Source: Coleophoma eucalyptorum
Lineage: Eukaryota; Ascomycota; Leotiomycetes; Helotiales; Dermateaceae
DNA length: 64,000 nt
Assembly: GCA_026120035.1 (NCBI GenBank)
Contig: JALRME010000003.1
Span: forward strand, 1,798,001 to 1,862,000
Direction: 5' to 3'
Both the position numbers and the translations under genes were made by a program. Below, in pieces: positions 22,579 to 34,298 of this stretch. Under the pieces are notes generated by a model. The model was given only the letters and a program-made list of their open reading frames with translations, was not told the DNA's origin and ran no database searches. The first letter of the stretch is position 1. Each line of letters begins with the position of its first letter.

Positions 22579-23588
22579 TCAAAGCAATGAGAAGAATACA
22601 CCCACCACAGCCAACCCCACACACAAAGAACTGGCGGCTGAGGCCTGGCTCGCGCCGCTTGCCTTGGGGATGTTATTCGTTGCAGCGCCTCCAAGATACC
22701 AACTTCCAATGTCAGTCAATTCTCCCTTCTGGGTCAACATGGCAGCGTTGGGCCCGACATTGCTCACAGAGCTTCTGAAGCTTCCGAAATAGCTGTATCG
22801 GTCAACGTAGGTGAGTCGATCAAAGTATTCAGCAGAGGTGTTGAAGAAGTATTGCGAATCGGCGAGATCTGCATTGTTAAGGGCATACTCGGTGATCCAG
22901 ATCGACGTATTGGGGTATCTGTGGCTTAGGGTGAGTAACATGCAAGAGAAAATGATTAAAGACAGACTTACGTTCCAACAACCTGACCAATATGGCTGGC
23001 TAAGCCCTCGAAGTTTCCGTACCAATGGATTGGGAAGAAATCCACAGTACAATTGGTTCCCTGTGTTTGGCACTCATCAAAGAAACTGGCCAGCCAGGTG
23101 AAGCCACCGTTGGAGCCGGTGACCGCGGGGGCTCCGCACTTGATACCCAGTTTCTGGAGAGGAACAATCTCCCGGATCCAAGTTGCGGCGGCTACGTCCG
23201 GAGCCACGTTACTGCCTCCGGTACCACTCGTGCCATCCGGTTCATTGAAGGTCAGGACATGGCTGATATTTCTTCCAGCGCTGATCAGTGACTTGACCCC
23301 ATTGAGAAAGGTATTGTCGGAGGTAGACGACGGCGCACCCCAAAGCATTGGCACGAATTCAAATTCACTCTGCGTGCGATTCGAATACGCTGCGGACGGT
23401 TGGAGGCCATAATTGTAGTACCAGGTCAAGTCGGACCCCGATTCAACCCAGATCTGATTATCGGATGGATGGGCGCTGTTGGGCACGAAAACTAGACCTC
23501 TCTTGCTGGATCTCTGGAAAGTCGCTGCACCAGAAGTAAGGGTTGGGAGAGCCGCAAGGGCCAAGGGGATGAAAGCGCAAAGATGCAT
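22579..23588 (-). CDS. GH128-like glycan hydrolase, predicted GPI-anchored
   Basis: Cell-wall protein of the Asl1/glyco_hydro_cc family (GH128, beta-1,3-glucan active). Exons 23588-22972 and 22918-22579 give 318 aa. The signal peptide follows ATG 23588 (MHLCAFIPLALAALPTLTSG); an earlier in-frame ATG at 23669 would bury it. Family motifs are LTWYYNYG, FVPMLWG, LTFNEPD (candidate acid/base Glu), FFPIHWYG and WITEYA (candidate nucleophile Glu). The C-terminus is Ser/Ala-rich and ends in a hydrophobic tail (VGLAVVGVFFSLL), consistent with GPI attachment. It likely acts in wall glucan remodelling. Confidence 0.88.
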
Positions 23589-24964
23589 GGTCGGCGGAGG
23601 GGGAAACGGAGCGTTGTCGTGGGATTTAAAGTGATCGAGAGACGAGACGCCGGGGCAGGCAATGGACAATTAAATAAATAAATATGCTCGAACGGTGCAG
23701 GCTGCAGGTTTCGGCGCTGAGGTCATACACAGGACCAGGGTTGGCTGCAAGTAAGGCTCGTGTTGGACAGCCCGGATCTTGATTGTAGATCCTCGCCGAG
23801 TTGTAAACAGGGAGGAGCAATAGCACGCGCCGGAGATATGGGCCTCTGCTGGCAAGCGAAGGTGGTCGTTGTCGGGCGCAGAGAGGGCGATAAGCAGCAG
23901 GCAAGGAAGAAAAGGGGATCGATAGAAAGATAGGGAGTGAAGAAAAAGGAGACAGAACGTGGGCAGTACCGGGAGGGCTGGCGTGCTGATATACCTACCT
24001 ACCGTGCCGGCCGTGCAGCATCTCGACTTTTCTGGACATTCTCGACTTTCTGCATTCTTGGGCCGTACCTGAAAAAATGAAGCGCTCGATCCAAGCAACG
24101 GCGTCTTCGGCTCGTCGATAGTCCCTGATGGCTGCTCCTCTCCCAGCCTAGCTTGGGTGCGGGAGGGCAGAAAGCAGCAGTGGTAGCCGTGGGAGCAGCA
24201 ATCGAGGCAATCACAATCACCACCAGCGAACGTAGTGCGAAGGGGAAATACGATACTGGGACCGCATTGCTGCTAGTACATCCCGGAATGGCAATAGTGC
24301 TGAGCTGCCAGTGTATTATTGGCATTTCAGCTGTTCGTCTCTGCTTCCGTCGTCGGTTACAGCTCCAGCCCAGCGCCACTGGTCAGCAGCTGCCGTCTTA
24401 GCAGCGGCGAGCCTCCACTGTGCTGCACGGTGCATAAGGGAGGGACATAGCACGCATGGGAATATAGGAACATCGGTACAGCCAGCCTATACTGCCCAGG
24501 GAGCCTGGTCAGCGAAGCCGAAAAGCCTGGAGAGGGATAGGTGTCGTGCAATGATCCGATGTCCGCAGGTCAGCCATGCCATCTATCGCTATGCCATAAT
24601 GGAGGGAAGGATCGATAAGGGCCACAATCCGGAGAATAAGGAGAAGCGAAAGGGCAACATGGATGAGGGCGGGAAGTGGTGGATTTCGCTGAACGATGGG
24701 CCCTGACCAAATGCTCTAGTCAGGAGCAAGCCGAGCGAGGAAATGCCCACAGACCACCAACCAGAGTCTGGAGCCCGGAGCCCGGAGCCCGGAGCCCGGA
24801 ACATGCGGCCGCTGTGCTTATGTAATCCAACAAAAGAACATGCCTTTGGTTCCGACGGCTTCGTAGGAGATCGTGCCATTGCTAGTTGGAATTGGAATTG
24901 TAACAACGACGCCGCCCAGCTTAGACAATAGCTGTTAGCTGCTCATCGCCAAATCCCCTACACC
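23589..24964. other. Divergent promoter region
   Basis: Nearly 1.4 kb between GH128 and the mitochondrial protein gene. It includes a small GGAGCCC tandem repeat (about four units near 24,770-24,800). No gene supported. Confidence 0.55.
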
Positions 24965-26596
24965 ATGACTACGCGACTTTCTCTCGGCAGGATACCCTTC
25001 TTACGGCCACTGCGCCCCCCCAATACCCCTCGTACCTTCACCCACAACACCTCAGCGTTGAGCTCCAACTCGCGACCTCAGCTGCCCTTCCTAGCTCCCA
25101 CGAGAAGACGACCCATTGCCCGCTTCCTCACCACCGAAACCAAGCAATGGCTGAAGAGCGAGGCGAAGAAGGGTGCCAAGATCACAACCTACATGTATGT
25201 GGGCACCGCGCTTGTTGTGCTCATCGTTGTCGGCGTGCAGCAAGAAATCCTTGAACACAGATATCCTTCCCCGAGCGACTGGTCTTTTTTCACTCGCCTA
25301 CATTACCGGAACACCAAAATCAATGAAGAGTCTTACGGCTCCGAAGCTGAGCAAGTCAACTGGGTGATTTCTCGCCGCGGCTACACCAAGCTCTTAAAGA
25401 GACTTGAAGATCCCGATCTTGATGGTGCCGGTCTGAAGGAACAGGAGGATGGCGGTATATACGTAGCTGGCGTGGGAAAGACTGGCTTTGACATCACGGA
25501 CAAACCTGACGATTGGAGGCAGGGGTATTACGAAGCACTAATGGGCACCGCAAGATGCGCTGAATACTTGGACGATTGGGTGGTTGACCGGACCCGGGAC
25601 TTATTCTTCCCATCAAGGGTCATTGTCGGGGAATCAAATCCACATCCTCAGCCAGTACCGCCTGGATCGCCGGCTGCGCCAGTGGAAGAGAATTGCGATC
25701 CTGCATCTGAGCCTCCGGAGACTTACTATCTGCGTATTCTAACCACCAAAGGCTTTAATGAGAAGCAGAGACTAGATGCGGCATTGGCATATGCCAGCTG
25801 GCTGGATGCTAAGGGAACCCCGGAAGCTGCTTCGGAGGTGTACCGGTGGGCAGTGGATATTGCAACCGCAGATCAACCTGAGCCAATCATTGATCGATCA
25901 ACCGGCATATTAAAATCCTCAGCTGTCCTTCCGTCAAGGAATGTTCTCACAGCTGCCACGGCTCTAGCTGTGCATCATGCCACACATGGTGGCATATCAA
26001 CTGCTTTACCTATATTCCTGTCCGTCTTGCGGGCACGACGCAGTCTTCCGGAGGCACCTAAACAGCGATCGATTGCTGTAGATGGGGAGGAAGAGCTTAG
26101 TCTATTGACCAAGGTACAAAACATAATTACTAGTGTGGTCGCCCCTCCAAAGTTCCCCCCTGCTCCAGAGGATGGGACTTCAGCACCCTTTCGAGATGCA
26201 AAGGAGAGATGCGAGGAGGCTGTAGTGATGACCTACATTGGAGAAATCTTGTACGCATCCAAGGAGACGAAAACGAGCAGGGAAGACGGCCTGGCATGGA
26301 CACGGGAAGCAGTGGATATCGCAGAGGAGGAACTCAGAGGGAGGAAGCTGAGCGCGGACGCAAAGAAAGTATGCAAACAATGTCTCGAAGTTAGTCTTGG
26401 GAACTGGGCCAAAATGGTGGGGAAAATGGCACGGGAGGAAGAAGAGCTGAAGGCCAAAGCTACCACCAGCTGGTTGGGCTTTGGATCGGATGGTAAGGAC
26501 ATCATTGGACGTTGGGCAAGCGAGCAAGAGGTGGTCAAGGAAAGACAACGGCGAGTGATGGAGGTACTGGGGAATAAACTCCATATCACAGCTTGA
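24965..26596 (+). CDS. Mitochondrial inner-membrane TPR-like protein (Mgr3-like candidate)
   Basis: A single-exon 543-aa protein. The first 60 residues are rich in Arg, Ser, Thr and Pro without acidic residues and contain RRRPIARFLTTE, a convincing mitochondrial presequence. One membrane segment follows (MYVGTALVVLIVVGV, about residues 77-92), then a helical body with TPR-like stretches (RLDAALAYASWLDAKGTPEA; ALPIFLSVLRARRSLPEA). The layout of presequence, one membrane span and helical repeats matches yeast Mgr3, an adaptor of the i-AAA protease Yme1. I could not verify homology, so the identity is tentative. Some fungal genomes label such proteins maltose permease, which the topology does not support. 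Confidence 0.6.
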   Translation: MTTRLSLGRIPFLRPLRPPNTPRTFTHNTSALSSNSRPQLPFLAPTRRRPIARFLTTETKQWLKSEAKKGAKITTYMYVGTALVVLIVVGVQQEILEHRYPSPSDWSFFTRLHYRNTKINEESYGSEAEQVNWVISRRGYTKLLKRLEDPDLDGAGLKEQEDGGIYVAGVGKTGFDITDKPDDWRQGYYEALMGTARCAEYLDDWVVDRTRDLFFPSRVIVGESNPHPQPVPPGSPAAPVEENCDPASEPPETYYLRILTTKGFNEKQRLDAALAYASWLDAKGTPEAASEVYRWAVDIATADQPEPIIDRSTGILKSSAVLPSRNVLTAATALAVHHATHGGISTALPIFLSVLRARRSLPEAPKQRSIAVDGEEELSLLTKVQNIITSVVAPPKFPPAPEDGTSAPFRDAKERCEEAVVMTYIGEILYASKETKTSREDGLAWTREAVDIAEEELRGRKLSADAKKVCKQCLEVSLGNWAKMVGKMAREEEELKAKATTSWLGFGSDGKDIIGRWASEQEVVKERQRRVMEVLGNKLHITA

Positions 26597-26732
26597 GTAG
26601 TGGATTCAACTATACCCACCCCTACTAGTTTGAATATCAAGTCTTCCCACTTGCCCCGGTCTCTCATTACAGTTCGTGAGTCGACTATCGAGTCTGATGC
26701 TTGGATGGTAGACTTCAAGACTGCCTCCAAAT

Positions 26733-28085
26733 TCAAGCTTTCGCAATCTCCTCGATATCTCCTACATTCATCAGATCGATGCCTCCATCACCTGCCGCGT
26801 ACGACTCGCTGATATTCTCGCGGTCATCATCTATTCTCTGGAATACGGGATTCTCGTAGCCCGGAGTTTCAGCTACCTCCTGGAACCAATCAATGATGGC
26901 ACGGTAGCCCTTTGGCAGGAGCAGTTCCGTGTAAAAAAGATGTCCCAAACTAAAGACCGGAGCGCCATACCCTACGATTGTCCCGCGACCTTCTGGTCCA
27001 GCGAGGAACATCCCACAAGGCTCTTCCGATACAATATATACCCGACCACGCTACCAGCGCACGTTAGTAGTTTTCTGTGGCATGTTAGAGACGGGACGGA
27101 CCTTTACGAACCAGTTGAGAAACTGGAAGTTCGTGATGTCTCGCACGTCAAAGATCGTGGCAAGAGCAGCAAAGGAAGAGATGCGCCCGCTCCACTTGAT
27201 CCAATTCGAATGGTCATTCATGAAGGAAGAGAACGCTACTGCGCCATCGGATACACCAATAACATCCAGCTTCGATGCTGAGTGGCACAGCCCCTGGACG
27301 ACGTGCTCGAGAACGTAGCTGCAATGCTCCAAGGTTGTTCGGTTGCCCGGGATGGTATTCTTCTCCTCGTCATAGCGAAAAGGCCCGTCAACTGCGCTCT
27401 TGCGGGGAACCAATGACCACGAACTCAGAGTGAGTGCTTTCTTGCCTCTCCGCCACCACGTCAGCTGTCCCATGTTCGCTAGAATGATGCCCGGCGCTTC
27501 AGCATTCCCTGGGCCAGTCGACTGCTCTTGGATATACTTCACGAGGTTGACAGCCGAACCTTCATCGATTCCTCCACTGCCTCCAATGATTCGATGTGCA
27601 AGAATTCCGAGGTCTTGCATGTGCTCGTAGAAGAGGATGATGACTCGCTTGTTGTGCTTCAAGTCGCCTGAGACGAAGATTGTTGTATGGGGCTCTGTCT
27701 CTTGTGCGCCGAGAGGGATGCGAATCTTGGACAATCCCAGCTTCTCGAGGCGTTCGTGGACGATTTCAAGTAGAGCAACTATCCTGCATTAGTCCAACAG
27801 TATGTCTCGTGTAGGTATCTCGAGACAGGAGGGAGATACTCACTATTCATGGCCTCTCGCTGCACCTGATTGTAGCGCTCGTTCTTGGTCAGGAAATACT
27901 TGAAGTAGGCCTTTGGGTTTTCAATGCTGCGCACTTCATCCTCGCTGTTGACAAAATAGCTACGCGCAGCTTGTCAGAGAGCAAACTTCCACATGCATGA
28001 GCTTGGTTGCTACATACCCGAGACCTTTGAGATCGGTAGGGAATTTGGGATCTTTAGGAAGACCAGACGAGAGGCGACGGAACAT
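26733..28085 (-). CDS. Arb2-domain protein
   Basis: A 392-aa Arb2/FAM172-type protein with an alpha/beta-hydrolase-like fold; fission yeast Arb2 is part of an Argonaute chaperone complex. Exons 28085-28018, 27959-27844, 27778-27102 and 27050-26733. Visible features are the N-terminal LKGLGYFVNSEDEVR, then HTTIFVSGDLKHNKRVIIL, a central ANMGQLTWW, the serine-elbow-like IGVSDGAVAF, and a downstream RVYIVSEEPCG strand. The fourth intron boundary uses GTCCGT with branch CTAAC. Whether it works in RNA silencing here, or is one of the more general fungal Arb2-domain paralogues, cannot be decided from sequence alone. Confidence 0.75.
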
Positions 28086-28706
28086 GGTAGCTGATTTCGG
28101 TGTGATCGTCAGGCTGTATCAAAGTGAAGATGTGGTGTTGGAATGGCTGTATAGAGACTGAAGATGAAGATCACAATTGAAGGTGCCGTATGCCAAAGTT
28201 ATAGAGAGATGAGGATGTACTAAGGGAAATGGGGCCAAAGGTAGTTGGAGGACTTCAGCTTTATTACTTGATCGAGTAAAGAAATCAGGAAAGGCAATCG
28301 TGCAGTCATAATAACACGAAGTAAACACACAATCCTTTTGTTTGCTCGAGAGCTAGCCTTGGTCTCCTGCACGTTGAGATTTCTGACCGGGTAGTAGCAT
28401 ATGAAAATGTCCATGATAGTCCAATACCGGAATTCTTGCCCAGTCTGCGCAAATTACGCACTCTCTCTTGGAGGCTGTAGATGAAATGTCAAAGCAATCA
28501 AGGCGCTAAACTCCTTCAGAGAATCTTCTTTTTTTTTTGATATGTAAATGGCAATACGCTTACAGTCATCCATCCAAACCTCCCATCCATTGTATTTGTA
28601 CAAGTCCGTCTATGGCAGCCAATGTAATCTTGCTTCTCAAGACTTCGGCGTTACCCAGATGAACACGCCCTCACTCCAACGTAATCCATCCCGCATTTCT
28701 GCACAT
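28086..28706. other. Intergenic region
   Basis: Upstream of the Arb2 gene and downstream of MRP2; a T-rich run near 28,530. No gene supported. Confidence 0.55.
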
Positions 28707-29282
28707 CTACCAACTAGCCTTCTTGACACCAGGCAACGATCCATCCAATGCATTAACTCGGAAGTTGAACTGTATACAGCGCACAAGTCAGCGATCCATA
28801 GCTCGAATCCAATCCCCAACCATCCCCCACTGCGTCCATGGATGCCACACTTACCCTTGACAGCTTGAAATCACGAAGGATACCGCGTCCCTTTCCTCCC
28901 TCGATGCATCGGTTCCGGATCTGGGTTGGGCGTGTGTAGCAGTGCATCTGGCTCAATTGAAGCTGGGCCTGCGCGCGGGTTCGAGCCGGGAGGCTGAGGT
29001 TGCGGATGATGTACCGGAGAGCTTGTCTAGCAGGATGTAAGTATAAATCTCCTATAATACCGATCCGCGGAGCCTGAATATCTCGACAGAGGTATCCGTA
29101 GCAATTGCGCACGGCGAGAGCTGGCGGGAGAAGTAGTCGCATTCGTTGGAGCAGAATCATGAAAAGAAAGCATACCTCTCCGTCTCATGCTCGGCGAACA
29201 CCTGCCGTTTGGTGTGGTCGCGCAGGACCTTGACGTTCAGGTAGCATCCCAAATCCAGCTTCTTCGCACGGAACATCGACAT
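28707..29282 (-). CDS. MRP2: Mitochondrial small-subunit ribosomal protein uS14m (Mrp2)
   Basis: Mitoribosomal protein of 113 aa from three exons: 29282-29176, 29026-28855 and 28769-28707, the last coding only 20 residues. Family hallmarks are LRDHTKRQVFAEHE, ALRYIIRNLSLPARTRAQ, CYTRPTQIRNRCIEGGKG, RGILRDFKLSR and the C-terminal NFRVNALDGSLPGVKKASW. Intron 1 is long for this window (149 nt). The natural stop is TAG, which argues against any reassignment of TAG in this genome. It lacks the zinc-binding cysteines of some uS14 forms, as expected for the mitochondrial type. Confidence 0.92.
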
Positions 29283-30113
29283 CTTGGCGGTTTGTCTTGC
29301 GGTCTCTTGACGATGGATATGAATGTCTTGCGGATATCATGCTACCTTATTATTCTGCCGGGCGGAGAACAATGTTGAGTCACGTGGATGATATTTTTAA
29401 GTTCTGCGGGTTCCATTGGTTTTATAGACGTTGACAAACTTGATGTACTCTCTACATTATTGTAATTCTTTAAAGATGCATGGCGATCTTCAAGGCGATT
29501 TGAATTTGCGTGAAAACACGAGAACAGCACATAGAATGCTAGAAAGATGCCATTCAGAACTTTTGCTCCGGCACAGACTGGAGACTCATGATAAATCCTA
29601 TCAAAAGCCATGGTAAAAACTTCGCAATGAAGAACACATCACTGCAGTTAGAGCTGCGAGTTGACAATCTCCTCACTTGGCCCTTAGAAGTCTCACTAAA
29701 AAGTCCAAAAGGCGACCTTGGCTCAGAGAGTACAGCTTTTCAACCACTCCAGTTAGTAACAACGATATCTATAGCTCTGCCCTTGCTCCCCATCCAAGGA
29801 ATAGCTATCGGCCCTGTTAATTGGCATGTGCCCATGATCAAGCCTCGCAGTGTTGGTCCATCTATGGCTCTCCGTGAAGTTTGCCTGGACTGCCTGCAAG
29901 AAACGAAGAAGCGATTACGAGGCCCAGAAGAACATGGCTCCTTGGAAGGTCTTGCTAGCCAAATATCATAATGCTGCGATTTGAGTCTGCATAAAAGCTC
30001 GGAAGCTGTCAAAGCTGCCACCATGTTAGTGCCAGTTCTGCCAATGCACTCAAAGACAGCCGGCGGAAACAGAGCTTACAATACTGGTCATGATTCCTGT
30101 GCATCATCCTGCT
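29283..30113. other. Intergenic region
   Basis: About 830 bp between MRP2 and the small-protein gene. A plus frame at 29,588-29,971 is open but has no recognisable features. Nothing else seen. Confidence 0.5.
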
Positions 30114-30422
30114 TCACCTAAGAGGCAGAGTGGTCTCTGCACCAACTTCCACTTTCGCGCTGCGCTTGGGTACTTGCTTTGCTACCGGTGGGATCCCAGT
30201 GGATTTCTTTGCGGGCCGCCTGCGGTTCCGTGTGCTCTTGAAGCCAACGATCTTTTCAACAGCACGAAACTCCTCAATCCTGCCATTCAGTAAGGTCGCC
30301 GGCCCCTTCTCTTGCCAGAGTGCGTCATTCAGTGCCTTCTTCTGTGCGGCCCCAGCTCCCATCTGCTCTATATCTGCGGAGCGGTCGCCGAGCTCTTGAA
30401 GAGTCACGGATGAAGTACTCAT
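30114..30422 (-). CDS. Small basic protein, unrecognised
   Basis: A 102-aa single-exon frame from ATG 30422. The N-terminal half is acidic to neutral and helical (LQELGDRSADIEQMGAGAAQ, then NDALWQEKGPATLLNGRIEEF). The C-terminal half is Lys/Arg/Pro-rich (STRNRRRPAKKSTG), like a nuclear localisation or nucleic-acid-binding tail. No family recognised. It lies just left of the transposon. The coherent composition makes it a likely real gene, but not a certain one. Confidence 0.5.
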   Translation of the reverse strand: MSTSSVTLQELGDRSADIEQMGAGAAQKKALNDALWQEKGPATLLNGRIEEFRAVEKIVGFKSTRNRRRPAKKSTGIPPVAKQVPKRSAKVEVGAETTLPLR

Positions 30423-30594
30423 GATTGTATTGTAACCACACAGCGGTAATATATTCAGATTCCGGAGGAGGCAAGTAGTTGAGAGTAGCACTGAATAAAC
30501 AATTTGACGAGATCTGAAGTTCGACCTTGGCGGTCACGATTGGCCGGAAAAAGGTTTTCCCTGCACCGTCTGTTTGAAATCCTTGGATGTGTTA

Positions 30595-32425
30595 ACGTAT
30601 TTCACAAGCGAACCGCCACCCCAAGCGAACCGCCACCCTAAGACACTAAAATGCTACGATTTTAAGTATAATATAACAACACCTTTAAGAAAACACTACT
30701 TATTCTATATTAATCAAATCCTTAGTTTGCTTATATGTACGAGCATTATGCCCAGTTTGATTACATAAGCCACAGTGTCGTTGTCGCCCTTTTGAGCCTT
30801 TAGGTTCTATAGTTCTATTTCCTTCATCTTGTTGAGTTTGAGTACTTTGTATAAGTTCTAAGCCCTCCTCGACTGTAAGGCTTCCACCTTGGTATAAACG
30901 CCTCTTTCGCTTTCGTTCTCTTCTTTTTTTAATCTGATTTGCCTCTTGTAGAGCCTTGACTTCGGCCTTAAGAAGTGTAGCCGAGTAGACCATAATTTGA
31001 GCCCCTTTAATAAGCTGGTCAAATGCCTTATTAATCGGAGTTAGAGAACTATTCTGGTGTCGTACGATACGGTCCTTAATGTGTGAAGTCTGGAACTCAA
31101 GCTCTACTGCAGTCTGTGGTGTCTTTGACGTCCAATTTGGCTCTTGAATAGGAGGTGGTGTTGGTGTCTTTAACTAGAGATCTAGGTAAGAAAGGATATT
31201 CTCTGGATCGTACGGAACCAATCCTGTAGCTCGGAATCCACTCTTGATATTCTATTCTATAAAGGCAGCTTTAAATGCCTCCCTAAAGGCAGGGAGGAAC
31301 TCGAGCTTAGTAATATAGTGAATTCGGACTCGAATAAGGCTCTCAATCTGTTTACCATATGATACCTTTAGTGGACCAAAACATCCAACATCTAGAGGCT
31401 AGAGTATATAAGAGGAATACGGTAGCATACAGAGTATAATAATATTACTTTCTGTATAGAATTGTTGGAATTAAGTAGAGAGATAGGACTCGTGGCCATT
31501 AAGAATTAAGAGGCGGTATTTCCTAACTATACGACTCCTTGTATGCCTATTAAAGTGCTAAATCCATTGAAATCCAATTTCGTTTGTAGTCCATCCATTC
31601 TTACTAAGTGTTATTACCCAATCGTATAGGAGGCTCGACTCTTCGTACTAGGCTGAGAGGTGATTCTAGCCCTTGAATATAATAAATAGAGGAAGTACCC
31701 AACCATATGAATTAATACCCTATATAATAGAGACCCATTCTCGATTCCCTAGCTATACAGTTTTAGGACGATTCCTAGATTCTAAGCTTGTAACTACTTT
31801 GGTAGTAGCAATAACTCCCATAAGAAATCTAGCTTCATCGAAGTTATAAATATCCTCTCCTAGAATTCTATACTTTGCAACCGTATTTCGTACGAGTCTA
31901 AACCAATCTCTAATAATAGTAGGGTCTTCGTATTAAGCTCTTTTATAGTCGTACTTGCGACTAAACTTCGTCTTAATCTCTGGACGACGTTTGATGAAGT
32001 TAGAGGTCCAATTCTTACCTACACAAGGTGCGTCGCGTTCGGTAAGGAGAAGATCTACCATTTCTTGAACAGCTTGAGGCCGAGGAGGAAATCCACGTGT
32101 ATCTAGGTCAAGGATATATCGTATAATAGCTAGCTCTTCTTAGGAAGTAAGCTTTTGAGAATTAGGGGTAATATCGCGTCGAGGAGCTATTCCCTTTATT
32201 CGCTCGCGGAGGGTCGTTCGAGGTACATCGTACGTTATAGCAGCCACTTTGACACTTCGTAATTGGCTTTGTTTGAGAGCTTGAATAGCTAAAAGAATCC
32301 TACCCTCTTGATTAGTAGGTAGAGAATAATGTGGTGGAGGCATAATGTATAGAATGTAGGTTGACGCGTTTTAGTGTTTTGGGGTGGCGGTTCGCTTGGG
32401 GTGGCGGTTCGCTTGTGAAATACGT
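30595..32425 (-). mobile_element. pogo/Fot-type DNA transposon, full length, RIP-damaged
   Basis: An 1,831-bp Tc1/mariner-superfamily element flanked by TA at 30593-30594 and 32426-32427. Terminal inverted repeats are 60 bp (30595-30654 and 32366-32425) with three mismatches, all transitions. Each begins ACGTATTTCACAAGCGAACC and contains two direct copies of AAGCGAACCGCCACC. The termini are intact and G+C-rich while the interior is AT-rich. The size fits fungal Fot/pogo elements. It sits between the small basic protein gene and Cdc123 and interrupts no recognisable gene. Confidence 0.92.
30700..32343 (-). pseudogene. pogo-type DDE transposase, inactivated
   Basis: A 548-codon frame from ATG 32343 to TAA 30700. 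It has a psq-type helix-turn-helix, a CENP-B/Tc5-like HTH (GKNWTSNFIKRRPE), a DDE_1 catalytic core and a C-terminal zinc knuckle. Nine premature stops (three TAA, six TAG, no TGA) interrupt it, yet I see no frameshift. The second catalytic Asp is replaced: LLILNGHES where DGH is expected, a GAT-to-AAT change. The knuckle's last Cys has become Tyr (HNARTYKQ). The first (NFDEARF) and third (LQPLDVG) acidic residues remain. The pattern fits C-to-T change at CpA on both strands. Confidence 0.9.
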
Positions 32426-32761
32426 TATATATAAACAATAAGTTCAACAATTCTTACGAAACGGTTATACATGTCGCGACAAGCACCCATTTCTTTCCTG
32501 GAGGTTCTATTTATCATTTCATTATCCTTCGATATTTTCCGACTATCTACATCTGCGACTTGCTAATTCTACAAACTTGGTCGACATAAATATGCACCTT
32601 CAAGATTCTAGACTTTGCTGTTCCCAGCATACAAGAGGCCTCACAAGTCGTACTCTTCATGTGATAGAGGAAGTTCTACATCTATTCTGGGTCCGTGCCA
32701 TCGCCTTGGTACAACTCATCTTGGCGGCTTTTATTCTCTAAATTTTCTACTTTCATATGAC
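32426..32761. other. Short AT-rich flank
   Basis: Lies between the transposon end and the Cdc123 stop codon. I see nothing in it beyond 3' flanking DNA. Confidence 0.55.
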
Positions 32762-33987
32762 TCAAGATCTGCTGCTCTGCATTTCTAATTCCCCATCTAA
32801 CATGCGTTTCCACTGATCCGCAAAATCCCTCATGGATGACTCTCCACCTAAAGAAGCGTCCACAACATCCTTTGGTAACTTATGCGCGCTGTACTGAGGA
32901 CTTGCAAAGCTGTATGCCTCAGGGTCGTCCTTCTTCACCAATCTTATCTCAGGTTGCCATGAAAGCTCCTCAACAGTCTCGTTATCTGTTTCCTCGTCAC
33001 TGCTTGATAGCGGTAAAGGTGGCGATGCTACAGTATCCGCCGTTCCAATGAGCGGAGCTGGTACAGGTAAAGTGAGAAGTTCCAGCCAGGAGAAGAGCAA
33101 CGGATCAGTCCGTACAGCCCACGGATTGATATCCACAAGCCGGACTTTGTCATGAGGCTCTGGAAGATATACATCAAATGTGAAATTGTCCTCTGGGAAA
33201 GTGTCTTTTAACGTGCTTTCATAAAATGATTGGATCGTTTCGAGCAGTACTGGCCTCAAAGGAAAGAGGAAGTCGAAATGATTCAGGTCGCGTTGACAGA
33301 TGCCGATAATCCTTCGTTCCCGGACAAAGCAGCGGAATTCACAGGATGGGTTCACCTTGAACCACTTTCGAAGGACCAGCACATATGGTATATCATCCTG
33401 CTTTGGAAGCTCATCCTCAACACAGTCATCGAAAGCATGCTCCAAGTCATGTGTGATAAAGTCGCTCGTCTTCAGCAGCAGACACACCTCACTAGGAGTT
33501 GTGCAAGCCATGCTATTCATGCTAATCCAGGTCGCATCCTTAGGTGCTGACCAGTTCAGCTTGGGTGCCACCATTCCATCGTATTCAGCGATAGAATCCT
33601 TGATTTGTTGGAGGATCTCGGGAAACCTGGACGATGGGTCTTCTTCCGTATCTAAGTCCCATCCATCGTCCTCCTCTGCAGTACGGGCCTCGGAAGATAT
33701 GGAAAATGTAGCAGTGTCTGAGGGGAGGACAATGCCATCCTCGCGGAGGTAGGAGAGGAAAGCGGCGTTGAGAGGAATGATTCGAGACTTGAGGGTATTT
33801 CGACGGTATCTACAGAACGAGTCAGCACAGGTAGGTTTTGATGTCTAATGAGGACCTCGTACTTGGCGTGCCAATAGTCATATGAACAGTGCAGAATGTG
33901 TGACTTGGTAAGAGGAGGGAATGGGAGTCTTGTGAGCGGGGGCGGGGTGGTTCCTGCAGAATCGTCTGAAGGAACGACAGAAGGCAT
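32762..33987 (-). CDS. CDC123: Cdc123 (eIF2 assembly factor, D123 family)
   Basis: A 390-aa ATP-grasp protein that promotes assembly of the translation initiation factor eIF2. Exons 33987-33863 and 33809-32762; the 53-nt intron falls just before the conserved SRIIPL segment. Family features are HCSYDYWHAKYR near the N-terminus, LNWSAPKDATWI, the VLRKWFKVNPSCEFRCFVR strand pair, ICQRDLNHF, and the metal-site region VRLVDINPW. It is head-to-head with ALG6 across a 311-bp shared promoter. Confidence 0.93.
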
Positions 33988-34298
33988 GATGAAGAAACTT
34001 CGTATGGAATACCGATATTGAGATGTAGTTCACCGATTCCAGTTCTTGCTTCGGCTACTGTTGCAGAGAATAGAAGTGTTGTGGTTGTGGCGGTGGATTT
34101 CTACTTTGAAATAATTCTCAAGAATAATAATGATGACTCCCAAAAGTTTCTCAGCCTCGCGGCGCCTTGCATACCTCGCGCGTCTTGGCCTTGCGGACAC
34201 GAGGCCCTTATTGATTAAACCACTGCACTCCATCGCGAACCTTCTTATACTTTCGTACAGCGCACCACTCATTTGTGTTTCGATTTTCCAAGTTGAAT
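33988..34298. promoter_or_regulatory. Shared CDC123/ALG6 divergent promoter
   Basis: The 311 bp between two housekeeping start codons must hold both promoters. It contains an AT-rich stretch near 34,110-34,130. No specific site identified. Confidence 0.5.

Noticed and set aside
24760..24805. GGAGCCC tandem repeat
   Set aside because: Only about four short units; ordinary promoter microsatellite.
29588..29971. 127-codon plus frame
   Set aside because: No family signature, with overlapping frames on the other strand.
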